Source: Fluviibacter sp039805725
GTDB taxonomy: Bacteria > Pseudomonadota > Gammaproteobacteria > Burkholderiales > Rhodocyclaceae
DNA: 20,960 nt
Reading direction: 5' to 3'
Assembly (NCBI GenBank): GCA_039805725.1
Contig: JBDLTT010000003.1
Span: 1-20,960 of the forward strand
Part shown: in pieces, positions 5,299 through 16,043 of the stretch
How positions within the stretch are numbered: the stretch's first letter is position 1
Layout: each line of letters begins with the position of its first letter
Notes under the pieces: generated by a model
What the model saw: only the letters and a program-made list of their open reading frames with translations
Databases searched by the model: none
What the model was told of the DNA's origin: nothing
Position numbers and translations under genes: made by a program

Positions 5299-5847
5299 AT
5301 GAACACCCATCTGAACCTCGACCAAGCCGCTGCTGCCAGCAAGGCCAACATCGAACTGCTGCTGTCGGTTGCTCAAACCGCCCTGTCGACCGCTGAAAGC
5401 CTGGCTGCCCTGAACCTGCATACGGTTCGTGAAGCCTTCGCGGACAACGCCCAGAACGCCAAGACCCTGCTCGGCGCCAAGACCCCGCAAGAAGCCGCTG
5501 CGCTGCAAGCCCAGCTGGCCCAACCGGCCGTTGAAAAGGCTGTGTCGTACTCGCGTAGCGTTTACGAAATCTCGACCGGTGCTGCCGAAGAGCTGAACAA
5601 GCTGTTCCAGTCGAAGTTCGCCGAGCTGAACAAAACAGCTCAGGAATTTGCCAAGAAGAGCGCCCAGTCGGCGCCGTACGGTGCAGACGTGGCCATGGCT
5701 GCTGTGAACCAGGCGGTTGCTGCCGCTAACTCGGCCTTCGACAACCTGAACAAGGCTGCCAAGCAAGCGGCTGAATTCACCGAAGCTGGTGTGAACACCG
5801 TGACCAACGCTGCCGTTAAGGCCGCTGGCAAGGGTCGCAGCAAGTAA
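5299..5847 (+). CDS. Phasin family protein (PHA granule-associated)
   Basis: This 182-aa Ala-rich helical protein begins MNTHLNLDQAAAASKANIELLL. It contains the family-typical NAKTLLGAKTPQEAAALQAQLAQP segment, the block used to recognise the betaproteobacterial phasin family (Phasin_2). Long amphipathic heptad-like helices follow (ELNKLFQSKFAELNKTAQEF) with a basic C-terminus GKGRSK. Phasins coat polyhydroxyalkanoate granules and control granule number and size. The ATG at 5299 has GGAG (5289-5292) 6 nt upstream; the frame extends further but lacks support there. Codons are strongly restricted (CTG, AAC, AAG, GCC/GCT), suggesting high expression. The gene has its own promoter and terminator and sits between trpG and trpE on the opposite strand. 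Confidence 0.93.
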   Translation: MNTHLNLDQAAAASKANIELLLSVAQTALSTAESLAALNLHTVREAFADNAQNAKTLLGAKTPQEAAALQAQLAQPAVEKAVSYSRSVYEISTGAAEELNKLFQSKFAELNKTAQEFAKKSAQSAPYGADVAMAAVNQAVAAANSAFDNLNKAAKQAAEFTEAGVNTVTNAAVKAAGKGRSK

Positions 5848-5866
5848 GCATTCACTTGCGCCAACG

Positions 5867-5900
5867 ACAAAGGCCTGCAGTTTGCGCTGCAGGCCTTTGT
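5867..5900. terminator. Bidirectional intrinsic terminator between phasin and trpE
   Basis: A perfect 14-bp stem, ACAAAGGCCTGCAG (5867-5880) with CTGCAGGCCTTTGT (5887-5900), closes a 6-nt loop. On the plus strand it is followed by TATTT. It lies 19 nt after the phasin stop and 19 nt after the trpE stop on the other strand. It should end both convergent transcripts, more efficiently the phasin one because the T-tract on the minus strand is shorter. Confidence 0.85.
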
Positions 5901-5919
5901 TATTTGAGCGTTGTAAAAC

Positions 5920-7485
5920 TCAACGCGCTACGTTGACCTTGGGCAGGAGCCCCGATTCGGCGAGCTCTGCCGCACGAATGACCGCACGCGCTTTATTCTG
6001 TGTTTCCTGCCATTCGGCATCCGGGTTGGAGTCTGCGACGATGCCCGCACCCGCTTGGACATTGAGCATGCCGTCTTTAATCACGGCGGTGCGGATAGCG
6101 ATGGCCAGATCCATATCGCCACTGAAGCCCAGATAACCGACCGCACCGGCATACACGCCGCGCTTCACCGGTTCCAGCTCATCGATGATTTCCATGGCGC
6201 GCACTTTGGGCGCGCCCGATACCGTGCCTGCAGGGAAGGTGGCTTTGAGCACATCGAGCGCGCTGAGATTCGGTTTGAGGTCGCCCTCCACATTGGACAC
6301 GATGTGCATCACGTGGGAGTAACGCTCAATCACCATGCGGTCGGTGAGCTTCACGCTGCCGGTTTGGGCAACACGCCCCACATCGTTACGGCCAAGGTCG
6401 AGCAACTGCGTGTGCTCAGCACATTCTTTTTCATCGGCCAACAGTTCCGCGGCTAACGCAGCATCGGCTTCCGGTGTGGCGCCACGCGGGCGAGTCCCGG
6501 CGATGGGGCGCAGCGTGATCTTGGGGGCTTTGCCTTCGGGTTCGTTTTCAAGACGCACCAGAATTTCTGGCGATGAACCGACGACATGAAAATCGCCCGC
6601 ATCGACATAGAACATGTAGGGCGATGGATTCAGCGTGCGCAGACTGCGATACAGCGACAGCGGATGCGCGTGAAATGGCTTTTGCATCCGCTGCGACAGC
6701 ACGACCTGCATGATGTCGCCTTCGGTGATGTATTCCTTGGCCTTCACCACCGCCGCCTTGAACGCCGCTTCGCCGAACAGCGAGACAGGCTCCGCCGGCT
6801 TGCCCGTGATCGGCGCAACCTCGGGCGCTACGGCCGGCGCGTGCAGTCGTTGCTGCAGGCTTTCGAGCAATTCGCAGGCGCTGGCAAAGGCATTCGGTTG
6901 TGCCGGATCCGCATAATGCACTAGGGTCAGCTGGCCGGAGAGGTTGTCGACAATGGCCAGGGTTTCGACCAGCATCAACAGGATGTCGGGGGTACCGATC
7001 GGATCCGGGTGCGGGGATTTGGATTCGGTTTGTGCCAATCGCGGCTCAATGTAGCGCACCGTGTCATAACCGAAGACACCGACCAAGCCACCGCAAAAAC
7101 GGGGCAGCCCCGGTTGATGGGGTACCTTAAAGCTGGCCTGATAGGCGGCAATATCCGCCAGCGGATCGGCCGATTCACGGGTTTCAACCACTTCGCCGTT
7201 ATGCAGACGCGTGAGCTGATGCCCATGGATGGTGAGGCGCGTGTTGGCCGGCAGGCCAATAAACGAGTAACGCCCGAAACGTTCGCCGCCCTGCACCGAT
7301 TCGAAGAGAAAGGTATAGGGGGCGTTGGCCAGCTTGAGATAGAGCGAGAGCGGTGTTTCCAGATCGGCCAATGCCGCCAGCGTGACGGGAATACGGTTAT
7401 AGCCTTCTGCGGCCAGGCGCTTGAAGGACGCTTCGGCGTCCGGCGCGGTGACACAGATCGGGTGGTGCAGATGCGCGGTATTCAT
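5920..7485 (-). CDS. trpE: Anthranilate synthase component I
   Basis: TrpE converts chorismate plus ammonia from TrpG to anthranilate, the first committed step to tryptophan. The 521-aa protein has an N-terminal part with FLFESVQGGERFGRYSFIG, the region equivalent to the LLES feedback site, and NPSPYMFYVD, so tryptophan inhibition is expected. The chorismate-binding domain (about 230-505) includes GDIMQVVLSQR, GSSPEILVR, RPIAGTRPRG, DLGRNDVGRVA, FPAGTVSGAPKVRAMEIIDELE and GAGIVADSNPDAEWQET. The start lies 5 nt after the gph stop, so the gene is co-transcribed with gph, rpe and probably secA-argJ. The terminator at 5867-5900 follows. No Trp leader peptide or attenuator is visible. Confidence 0.97.
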   Translation of the reverse strand: MNTAHLHHPICVTAPDAEASFKRLAAEGYNRIPVTLAALADLETPLSLYLKLANAPYTFLFESVQGGERFGRYSFIGLPANTRLTIHGHQLTRLHNGEVVETRESADPLADIAAYQASFKVPHQPGLPRFCGGLVGVFGYDTVRYIEPRLAQTESKSPHPDPIGTPDILLMLVETLAIVDNLSGQLTLVHYADPAQPNAFASACELLESLQQRLHAPAVAPEVAPITGKPAEPVSLFGEAAFKAAVVKAKEYITEGDIMQVVLSQRMQKPFHAHPLSLYRSLRTLNPSPYMFYVDAGDFHVVGSSPEILVRLENEPEGKAPKITLRPIAGTRPRGATPEADAALAAELLADEKECAEHTQLLDLGRNDVGRVAQTGSVKLTDRMVIERYSHVMHIVSNVEGDLKPNLSALDVLKATFPAGTVSGAPKVRAMEIIDELEPVKRGVYAGAVGYLGFSGDMDLAIAIRTAVIKDGMLNVQAGAGIVADSNPDAEWQETQNKARAVIRAAELAESGLLPKVNVAR

Positions 7486-7490
7486 GATGG

Positions 7491-8183
7491 TTAGTGTAGC
7501 TTGGCCGGCAATAGCGTTGCCAATTCGGCCAGGCTACTGACGATGACGTCACATTGGCTCGGGTCGATCGGATAGCCTTCGGCGTAGCCGTAGTTCACGC
7601 CCGCAGCCAAGCAATCGGCGGCACGGGCGGCCTGAATGTCGTTGCCAGAGTCACCGACGTGCAGGTTATGTACCAGCGAGACATCCATTTCAAGACACGC
7701 GGCGATAATGGGATCGGGCGCAGGCTTCTTGTGGGGGGTCGAATCGCCACCAATCACCGCCTTGAAATAGGGTGCGAGGCCAATGGCCTGCAACAGCGGC
7801 AAGGTGAACTTGACTGGTTTATTGGTCACCACGGCCATCGGGTAGCCGGCGGTCTGCAGTGCCGCGAGCCCCTCTTTGACGCCGGCATAGACCTTGGCGT
7901 GCTTACCGTTGATATGCGTGTAATGCTTGAGATACGCCGTTAGGCCGGTTTCAAACAATTCGTGATCCGGCTCTTGGCCCGTCGCGTCATCGGTTAAACA
8001 ACGACGTACCAGCGCGTTCGTACCACGACCGACAAAACGGGCAATCTCGTCGACACTACGATCGGGTCGTTCGAGTTCGGCCAGCATCGCGTTACAGGCC
8101 TGATGCAGATCAAGGATGGTATCGACCAGCGTGCCATCCAGATCAATGGTAAGGCTGCGCACCGTGGCAAGAGCTTGAGACAT
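7491..8183 (-). CDS. gph: Phosphoglycolate phosphatase (HAD family)
   Basis: Gph removes phosphate from 2-phosphoglycolate, a by-product of DNA 3'-end repair and oxygenase activity. This 230-aa HAD hydrolase shows motif I DLDGTLVD (nucleophile D14, acid/base D16), motif II VVTNKP, the Lys of motif III in KKPAPDP, and motif IV VGDSGNDI. The cap domain lies between motifs I and II, as in type I HADs. It sits 2 nt after the rpe stop and 5 nt before trpE. The rpe-gph-trpE order is common in proteobacteria. The HAD family is certain; the exact substrate rests on context and similarity. Confidence 0.92.
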   Translation of the reverse strand: MSQALATVRSLTIDLDGTLVDTILDLHQACNAMLAELERPDRSVDEIARFVGRGTNALVRRCLTDDATGQEPDHELFETGLTAYLKHYTHINGKHAKVYAGVKEGLAALQTAGYPMAVVTNKPVKFTLPLLQAIGLAPYFKAVIGGDSTPHKKPAPDPIIAACLEMDVSLVHNLHVGDSGNDIQAARAADCLAAGVNYGYAEGYPIDPSQCDVIVSSLAELATLLPAKLH

Positions 8184-8185
8184 GC

Positions 8186-8857
8186 TTAGACTTTAGCGAG
8201 TTCGGCGCGCATCGCCGCAATGGTGGCAGCGTAATCCGGCGTATTGAAGATCGCCGAACCGGCGACAAAGGTATCGGCGCCAGCGCGGGCAACTTCCGCG
8301 ATGTTGTCTATTTTGATGCCACCATCGATTTCCAGCTTGATGGATCGACCGGTTCTGGCGGTGTAGGCGTCAATCTTGGCGCGCACCGCTTTGAGCTTAT
8401 CCAGCGTCGCCGGGATAAACGATTGCCCGCCAAAGCCGGGGTTCACCGACATCAGCAGAACCAGATCCAGGCGATCCATCACCCAGTCGAGCACCTCGAT
8501 GGGCGTGGCCGGGTTGAGCACCAGGCCGGCTTTGCAGCCGAGGGAACGGATCAGATTCAGCGAACGGTCGGCGTGCGGTGAGGCTTCTGGATGGAAGCTG
8601 ATCCAGTCGGCGCCCGCTTTGGCAAAGGATTCGATCAGGTTGTCGACCGGCGTGACCATCAGGTGCACATCGATCGGCGCCTGGGTGTGCGGGCGAATGG
8701 CTTCGCAGACCAAGGGGCCCACGGTGAGATTGGGCACGTAGTGGTTGTCCATCACGTCAAAATGGATCCAATCAGCCCCTGCCGCAACCACATTGCGCAC
8801 CTCTTCACCCAGACGGGCAAAGTCGGCAGAGAGCAGGCTAGGGGCGATGGTGTACAT
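8186..8857 (-). CDS. rpe: Ribulose-phosphate 3-epimerase
   Basis: Rpe interconverts ribulose 5-phosphate and xylulose 5-phosphate in the pentose phosphate pathway. The 223-aa TIM-barrel protein starts MYTIAPSLLSADFARLGEEV. It has the catalytic and metal ligands in DWIHFDVMDNHYVPNLTVGP, IDVHLMV and LEIDGGI, and the phosphate-binding VNPGFGGQSF. The open frame reaches 8959, but the ATG at 8857 has GAGG (8864-8867) 6 nt upstream and matches the family start. The argJ stop lies 10 nt upstream and gph begins 2 nt downstream, so it is internal to the operon. Confidence 0.97.
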   Translation of the reverse strand: MYTIAPSLLSADFARLGEEVRNVVAAGADWIHFDVMDNHYVPNLTVGPLVCEAIRPHTQAPIDVHLMVTPVDNLIESFAKAGADWISFHPEASPHADRSLNLIRSLGCKAGLVLNPATPIEVLDWVMDRLDLVLLMSVNPGFGGQSFIPATLDKLKAVRAKIDAYTARTGRSIKLEIDGGIKIDNIAEVARAGADTFVAGSAIFNTPDYAATIAAMRAELAKV

Positions 8858-8867
8858 GACGAACCTC

Positions 8868-10111
8868 TTAGCTTCGATAATCGGCGTTGATCTTGACGTA
8901 ATCGTACGACAGATCGCAGGTCCACACCGTGGCTTGCGCATTGCCGCGCGCCAGATCAATGCGCACGGTGATCTCGGCGTCTTTCATGATGACGGCGCCC
9001 TGGTCTTCGGTATAAGCAGCGGCGCGGCCACCCTGCTCTGCGACCAGCGTTTCGCCGCTCTGGCTGGCCAGCCAGACGCGAATGGCATCGACATTGAGAT
9101 CCGTGATACCGGCATAACCAATGGCGGCGAGAATGCGGCCAAGATTGGGGTCGGAGGCAAAGAAGGCGGTTTTGACCAAGGGGGAGTGGGCGACGGCGTA
9201 GCCGACAGCACGACATTCTTCGCGGGACTTACCGCCACTCACAGCAACGGTAATCAATTTGGTGGCACCTTCGCCATCGCGCACGATCGCTTGTGCGAGC
9301 TCCTGCGCAATACTCGTGAGCGCGGCGGCAAACTCGGCCCAGCCAGGCTCTTGGCCGGTCGTGAATTGCACGCCCGATTGACCGGTGGCGATGGCCACAA
9401 AGGAATCGTTCGTCGACGTATCGCCATCCACGGTAATGGCGTTAAAGGATTCATCTGCCACGCCCTTGAGCGTGTCCGCCAGTAGCTGCGGCGCAACGCC
9501 CGCATCGGTGCCGACAAAGCCCAGCATGGTGGCCATATTCGGTTTGATCATGCCAGCACCCTTAGAGATACCGGTGAGCGTGACTTTTTTGCCGTTCATC
9601 ACCAGCTGGCGCGAGGCCGCCTTGGCGACGGTGTCGGTGGTCATGATGGCGTGCGCGGCAGTGTGCCAATGGTTGGGCGCCAGATCGGCAATGGCCGTCG
9701 GCAGACCGGCCACCAGTTTATCGACCGGCAGCGGTTCCAGAATCACCCCCGTAGAAAACGGCAGAACTTGACTGGCATCCACCTTGAGTAATGCCGCTAA
9801 TTCTTTGCAGGTCGTGTTCGATGCGGCCAGACCTTGCTCGCCGGTACCGGCGTTGGCAATCCCGGTGTTGATGACCAGCGCACGAATATTGGCGTTGGCG
9901 TGTTGCGCCAAGTGTGCACGGCATACCTGCACGGGCGCCGCGCAGAAACGATTTTGTGTAAACACACCGGCAACACTCGCGCCTGGCGCAATGACCATGA
10001 TCGTCAGATCGTTACGATCTTTCTTACGGATGCCGGCAGCGGCAACGCCCAGCGTCATGCCGGCCACCGGATGCAGCGCTTCAGGCGCCGGCGTGGCGTA
10101 ATTGACCGGCA

Positions 10112-10112
<1 letters not shown>
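8868..10112 (-). CDS. argJ: Bifunctional glutamate N-acetyltransferase / amino-acid acetyltransferase
   Basis: ArgJ moves the acetyl group from N-acetylornithine to glutamate in the cyclic arginine pathway; some members also use acetyl-CoA. The 414-aa precursor should cleave itself before the nucleophile T195 in KGAGMIKPNMATMLGF, giving alpha and beta chains. TIMVI, GVFTQNRFCAAPV, TGVILEPLP and the C-terminal DPNLGRILAAIGYAG block are also family-typical. An oddity is VINTGIANAGTG at about 80-91, where homologues usually have NxGNANAGTG; Ile replaces the middle Asn by one base change. The ATG shares one base with the secA stop (TGATG, 10110-10114). rpe follows after 10 nt. Confidence 0.95.
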
Positions 10113-12811
<2,699 letters not shown>

Positions 12812-13111
12812 GTGGGTTTATTCCAGTAAAAAGCCTTGGAATTTTAGCATGTTGGCGCCTCATTAGCCCCTCTTAAAACCCGTAACTCCAGTGCGCCAGG
12901 GCGCGGGCAGGCCCGGCTCTCATGGGACGTTCCGTCCAAAATCGAGCCAAACCTGACCCGCACCCTGCCCCGTATCGCTTTTAGTTCGCCAAAAGCAAAC
13001 ACAAGGCATGCCGTGCATCAAAGGTTAGCCCGATTTGCGATGCTTTTTATCGATGAGGGCGCCTTTGATCACGGCATTGCCAGACCATGAAGCCTCAGTT
13101 AACCTCCAATC
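12812..13111. promoter_or_regulatory. secA/dciA divergent intergenic region
   Basis: This is a 300-nt spacer without a convincing gene. On the minus strand an extended -10, TGCTAAAAT (12841-12849), lies about 30 nt before the secA ATG. No matching -35 is seen, as is usual for extended -10 promoters. Short inverted repeats occur at 12893-12904 (GCGCC/GGCGC) and 12925-12937 (GGACG/CGTCC). A promoter for the plus-strand dciA must lie in the right half, but I could not identify one. No ribosome binding site is visible before the dciA ATG. Confidence 0.4.
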
Positions 13112-13606
13112 ATGTATCGCACAAGCCACCGCGCCACCACCCTCCGCGCCCTATCCGATGTTCTGGAATATGGCGGGAAGGCGCGTAGCCAGGACCAGGA
13201 GACGGCCACGCTGGGTGGGCTGGTGCAGCATGCGCACACCCTACAACGATTGCAGGATGCCTTGATGTCGGTCTTGCCGCCCACGATGGCCAAGAGTTGC
13301 CGCGTGGCGAATCTGACCGCCGACACGGTGACCGTGCTGTGCAATCACCCCAGCCTGGGTGCGCGCCTACGCCAGACTGGGCCGAGTCTGATCGAGGCCT
13401 GGCGCAACGCAGGCTTTGCCTGCAGCGCACTGGAAGTGCGCATTCGCCCGGGGTTGCCGGAAGACAGGGAAGCGCCGACTTTCTACCGTGAGCCTTTGTC
13501 CGCTGCCGTGGCGGCATCGCTGAGCGAACTGGAAAACGAGATACGGGATGAAGGCCTGAAGGCCGCCCTGGCGCGCTTACGTCAATCAGCGCGAACGTCT
13601 GATTAG
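13112..13606 (+). CDS. DciA/DUF721-like protein
   Basis: This 164-aa protein resembles the DciA (DUF721) family. DciA loads or assists the replicative helicase DnaB in bacteria that lack DnaC. The matching part is about residues 38-115: HAHTLQRLQDALMSVLPPTMAKSCRVANL, then TVTVLCNHPSLGARLRQTGPSLIEAWRNAGF and LEVRIRP. This is the family pattern of a hydrophobic strand, a conserved A-x-L segment and a final strand. The C-terminal part is helical and charged. The location between secA and lpxC is typical in betaproteobacteria. The start has no Shine-Dalgarno sequence, so it is uncertain. It converges on lpxC, with stops 5 nt apart. Confidence 0.75.
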   Translation: MYRTSHRATTLRALSDVLEYGGKARSQDQETATLGGLVQHAHTLQRLQDALMSVLPPTMAKSCRVANLTADTVTVLCNHPSLGARLRQTGPSLIEAWRNAGFACSALEVRIRPGLPEDREAPTFYREPLSAAVAASLSELENEIRDEGLKAALARLRQSARTSD

Positions 13607-13615
13607 ATCAATCAG
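13599..13615. terminator. Small inverted repeat at the dciA/lpxC convergence
   Basis: CTGATT (13599-13604) and AATCAG (13610-13615) form a 6-bp stem over a 5-nt loop that contains or touches both stop codons. The stem is short, AT-rich and has no T-tract. It is the only structure available to separate these convergent genes and is at best a weak terminator. Confidence 0.25.
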
Positions 13616-14547
13616 GTGGTTAGTGCGTAGGCCTGCTGCATCCAGCGGGTGATGCCTACCGGGGCTTCGGCCGGCGGCACAAAGGATACGATCTCATACG
13701 ACTCGGCATCGGCCAGTACGGCACGGGCGAGTTTGTTGTTCAGGTCGTGACCGGATTTGTGCGCGGTAAATTCACCAATGATTGGATGACCGATCAGATA
13801 CAGATCGCCGATGGCATCCAGCACTTTGTGCTTCACGAACTCATCGGTGTAACGGAGGCCGTCGCTATTGAGGATGCGGTATTCATCCAGCACGACGGCG
13901 TTTTCCAGGCCACCGCCCAGGGCGAGGCCATTCTCGCGCAGAAACTCCACTTCCTGCGTGAAGCCGAAGGTACGCGCCCGCGCGATATCGCGGGTATAGC
14001 CCTGTTCGGCAAAATCGAAACTCACCTGCTGACCAGTACGATCGATGGCCGGGTGATTAAAGACGATGGAGAAGTTCAGCTTGAAACCATCGTAGGGATC
14101 CAGGCGCGCAATCTTGTCGCCTTCCTTGATCTCGACTGGCTTTTTGATGCGCAGGAAGCGCTTGGGCACGTTCTGTTCGACGATGCCCGCCGACTGAATC
14201 AGGAAGACAAAAGGTGATGACGAACCATCGAGAATAGGCACCTCGGCCGCATCCAGATCCAGCCACACATTATCGATGCCCAGGCCACAGAGGGCCGACA
14301 TCAAATGCTCGACCGTGCCGACGCGAACGCCGTCTACATCGAGACAGGAACACATACGCGTGTCGCCGACCAGCAGCGCACTCGCTTTGATATCGACCGG
14401 GGTTTCCAGATCGACACGACGGAACACGATGCCCGTATCCGGCGCCGCGGGGCGCAGGGTGAGTGTGACTTTACGACCCGAGTGCAAACCCACGCCGCTG
14501 GCGCGAATTACAGACTTGACGGTACGTTGGCTCAACATTTGGGACAT
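13612..14547 (-). CDS. lpxC: UDP-3-O-acyl-N-acetylglucosamine deacetylase
   Basis: LpxC performs the committed zinc-dependent deacetylation in lipid A synthesis. The 311-aa protein aligns along its length with E. coli LpxC. The catalytic and metal residues are visible: E80-H81 in GTVEHLMSAL, H240 and D244 in VKHKVLDAIGD, and H267 in TAHKSGHDLNNKL. Starts at 14547 (MSQMLSQRT) and 14538 (MLSQRT) are both possible, and neither has a clear ribosome site; the second resembles the E. coli N-terminus (MIKQRT). It is the last gene of the dcw cluster, 183 nt after ftsZ, and converges with dciA. Confidence 0.97.
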   Translation of the reverse strand: MSQMLSQRTVKSVIRASGVGLHSGRKVTLTLRPAAPDTGIVFRRVDLETPVDIKASALLVGDTRMCSCLDVDGVRVGTVEHLMSALCGLGIDNVWLDLDAAEVPILDGSSSPFVFLIQSAGIVEQNVPKRFLRIKKPVEIKEGDKIARLDPYDGFKLNFSIVFNHPAIDRTGQQVSFDFAEQGYTRDIARARTFGFTQEVEFLRENGLALGGGLENAVVLDEYRILNSDGLRYTDEFVKHKVLDAIGDLYLIGHPIIGEFTAHKSGHDLNNKLARAVLADAESYEIVSFVPPAEAPVGITRWMQQAYALTT

Positions 14548-14730
14548 GGTCGATGGATCTGGAGAATTCTTGAGAGGGACGGAGCCCCAGACTGGCTAAT
14601 TCTAGCACAGACAAGGACTCCTCCCGACGGAGGCACGACGAATAACTGCTTATCCTTCAATCGCTTACCGACTGCCGGGTGCGCCTGCGCAGGGCGCACA
14701 CCGGCCGGAGGCAGCGGTTACTTCAATTGC
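14548..14730 (-). promoter_or_regulatory. ftsZ-lpxC spacer with a GC-rich hairpin
   Basis: The main structure in this 183-nt spacer is a hairpin with GTGCGCC (14679-14685) and GGCGCAC (14693-14699) over a 7-nt loop. It is extended beyond one bulged A by CCGG/CCGG pairing (14675-14678 with 14701-14704). No T-tract follows on the minus strand, so it is not a clear intrinsic terminator. It could slow or process the ftsZ-lpxC transcript. No -35/-10 pair for lpxC was convincing. Confidence 0.4.
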
Positions 14731-15921
14731 TTAGTCAGCCTGCTTACGTAAAAAAGCAGGGATGTCGTAGTGATCCACCCCCTGCGACACGAAGGCTTCC
14801 ACTTTCAGATTGCTGGCGGCCGGGGCGGCAACCGTGGTCTGACGGGCCGAACGCATGCCCGGCGGCAGATCGTACTGGCTGAAGTCACCAAACGGCGTAG
14901 CGTCACCGGTACCCGTCGCACGCAGCGGCTCGATCACGGTCAGCGTCTCACGGGTGGTCTTCACGCCGCGGGCCTTCTGATCTTCCAGACCGGTGGCGAC
15001 GACGGTGACGCGCATCTGGTCACCCATGCTCTCGTCGAACACAGCGCCGAAGATAATTTCGGCTTCGTCGGAGACATGCGCACCAATGGTGGCCATGACT
15101 TCGTTGACTTCACGCATCTTGAGCGACTTCGATGCAGTGATGTTGACCAACACGCCCTTGGCGCCGGCCAGTTCGACACCTTCGAGCAGTGGGCAGGCCA
15201 CGGCTTGCTCGGCGGCCAGACGGGCGCGATCCATGCCTTCGGCGACGGCCGAACCCATCATGGCGCGCCCCATAGCGCCCATGACCGTACGCACGTCTTC
15301 GAAGTCGACGTTGACCAGACCCTTCAGGGTGATGATCTCGGCGATACCGCCCACGGCGTTACGCAGCACATCGTCGGCCGCCTTGAAGCAGGCTTCCATT
15401 TCGGCGTCGTCACCCAGCACGTCCATCAGGCGGTCGTTGAGGATCACGATCAGCGAGTCGACGTGTTGCTCCAACTCGGCGATGCCGGCCTCGGCTGCCT
15501 TCATGCGCTTACCTTCGAAACCGAAGGGCTTGGTCACCACGGCCACACTCAGGATGCCGAGTTCACGCGCCACTTCTGCCACGATCGGTGCGGCGCCGGT
15601 CCCCGTACCACCACCCATACCGGCGGTGATGAACACCATGTGCGCGCCTTGCAGTGCCTGCTTGATCTGCTCGCGTTGCTCTTCAGCAGCCGCACGACCA
15701 GCGGCCGGTTTGGCGCCTGCACCCAGACCCGAGCCGCCCAGCTGCATGCGCTGACCGGCCAGGCTGTTGTTCAGTGCCTGCGCATCAGTGTTAGCGGCGA
15801 TGAACTGCACGCCGTGCACGTTTTCGCGAATCATGTGGTCGATGGCGTTACCACCAGCACCACCCACGCCAATCACTTTGATGATCGTGCCGTGGTCTTC
15901 TTTCTCGATAATTTCAAACAT
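14731..15921 (-). CDS. ftsZ: Cell division GTPase FtsZ
   Basis: FtsZ is the tubulin-like GTPase that forms the division ring. The 396-aa protein has the GTP-binding signature GGGTGTG (103-109), the T7-loop NVDFEDV (204-210, catalytic Asp pair), and GFEGKRM. A short variable linker precedes the conserved C-terminal peptide YDIPAFLRKQAD, which binds FtsA and ZipA. The start is clear: GGAGG (15927-15931) lies 5 nt before the ATG, the strongest ribosome site in the window, as expected for an abundant protein. It lies 122 nt after ftsA, unlike the overlapping genes upstream, and 183 nt before lpxC. Confidence 0.98.
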   Translation of the reverse strand: MFEIIEKEDHGTIIKVIGVGGAGGNAIDHMIRENVHGVQFIAANTDAQALNNSLAGQRMQLGGSGLGAGAKPAAGRAAAEEQREQIKQALQGAHMVFITAGMGGGTGTGAAPIVAEVARELGILSVAVVTKPFGFEGKRMKAAEAGIAELEQHVDSLIVILNDRLMDVLGDDAEMEACFKAADDVLRNAVGGIAEIITLKGLVNVDFEDVRTVMGAMGRAMMGSAVAEGMDRARLAAEQAVACPLLEGVELAGAKGVLVNITASKSLKMREVNEVMATIGAHVSDEAEIIFGAVFDESMGDQMRVTVVATGLEDQKARGVKTTRETLTVIEPLRATGTGDATPFGDFSQYDLPPGMRSARQTTVAAPAASNLKVEAFVSQGVDHYDIPAFLRKQAD

Positions 15922-16043
15922 AAATGCCTCCGTTAAAAGCGGTACAACTGGTGAAAGGATTATTGCGTTGTTGCGTTGCTTCTACTGCCTTTGCTGCTAC
16001 TTCGCGACCGCGTACTGCGCATACGCGATCGGAAATTCTTGGA
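15922..16043 (-). promoter_or_regulatory. ftsA-ftsZ spacer
   Basis: This 122-nt gap probably holds an ftsZ promoter or processing site. An imperfect 9-bp inverted repeat pairs GACCGCGTA (16006-16014) with TACGCGATC (16022-16030), with one mismatch and a 7-nt loop. Near 15963-15980 the short unit TTGCGTTG is repeated. I could not identify a convincing -35/-10 pair. Confidence 0.35.

Noticed and set aside
14770..15936. 388-codon open frame on the plus strand opposite ftsZ
   Set aside because: It is His-, Asp- and Gly-rich with no family resemblance. It mirrors the codon pattern of ftsZ, a known artefact in GC-rich genes.
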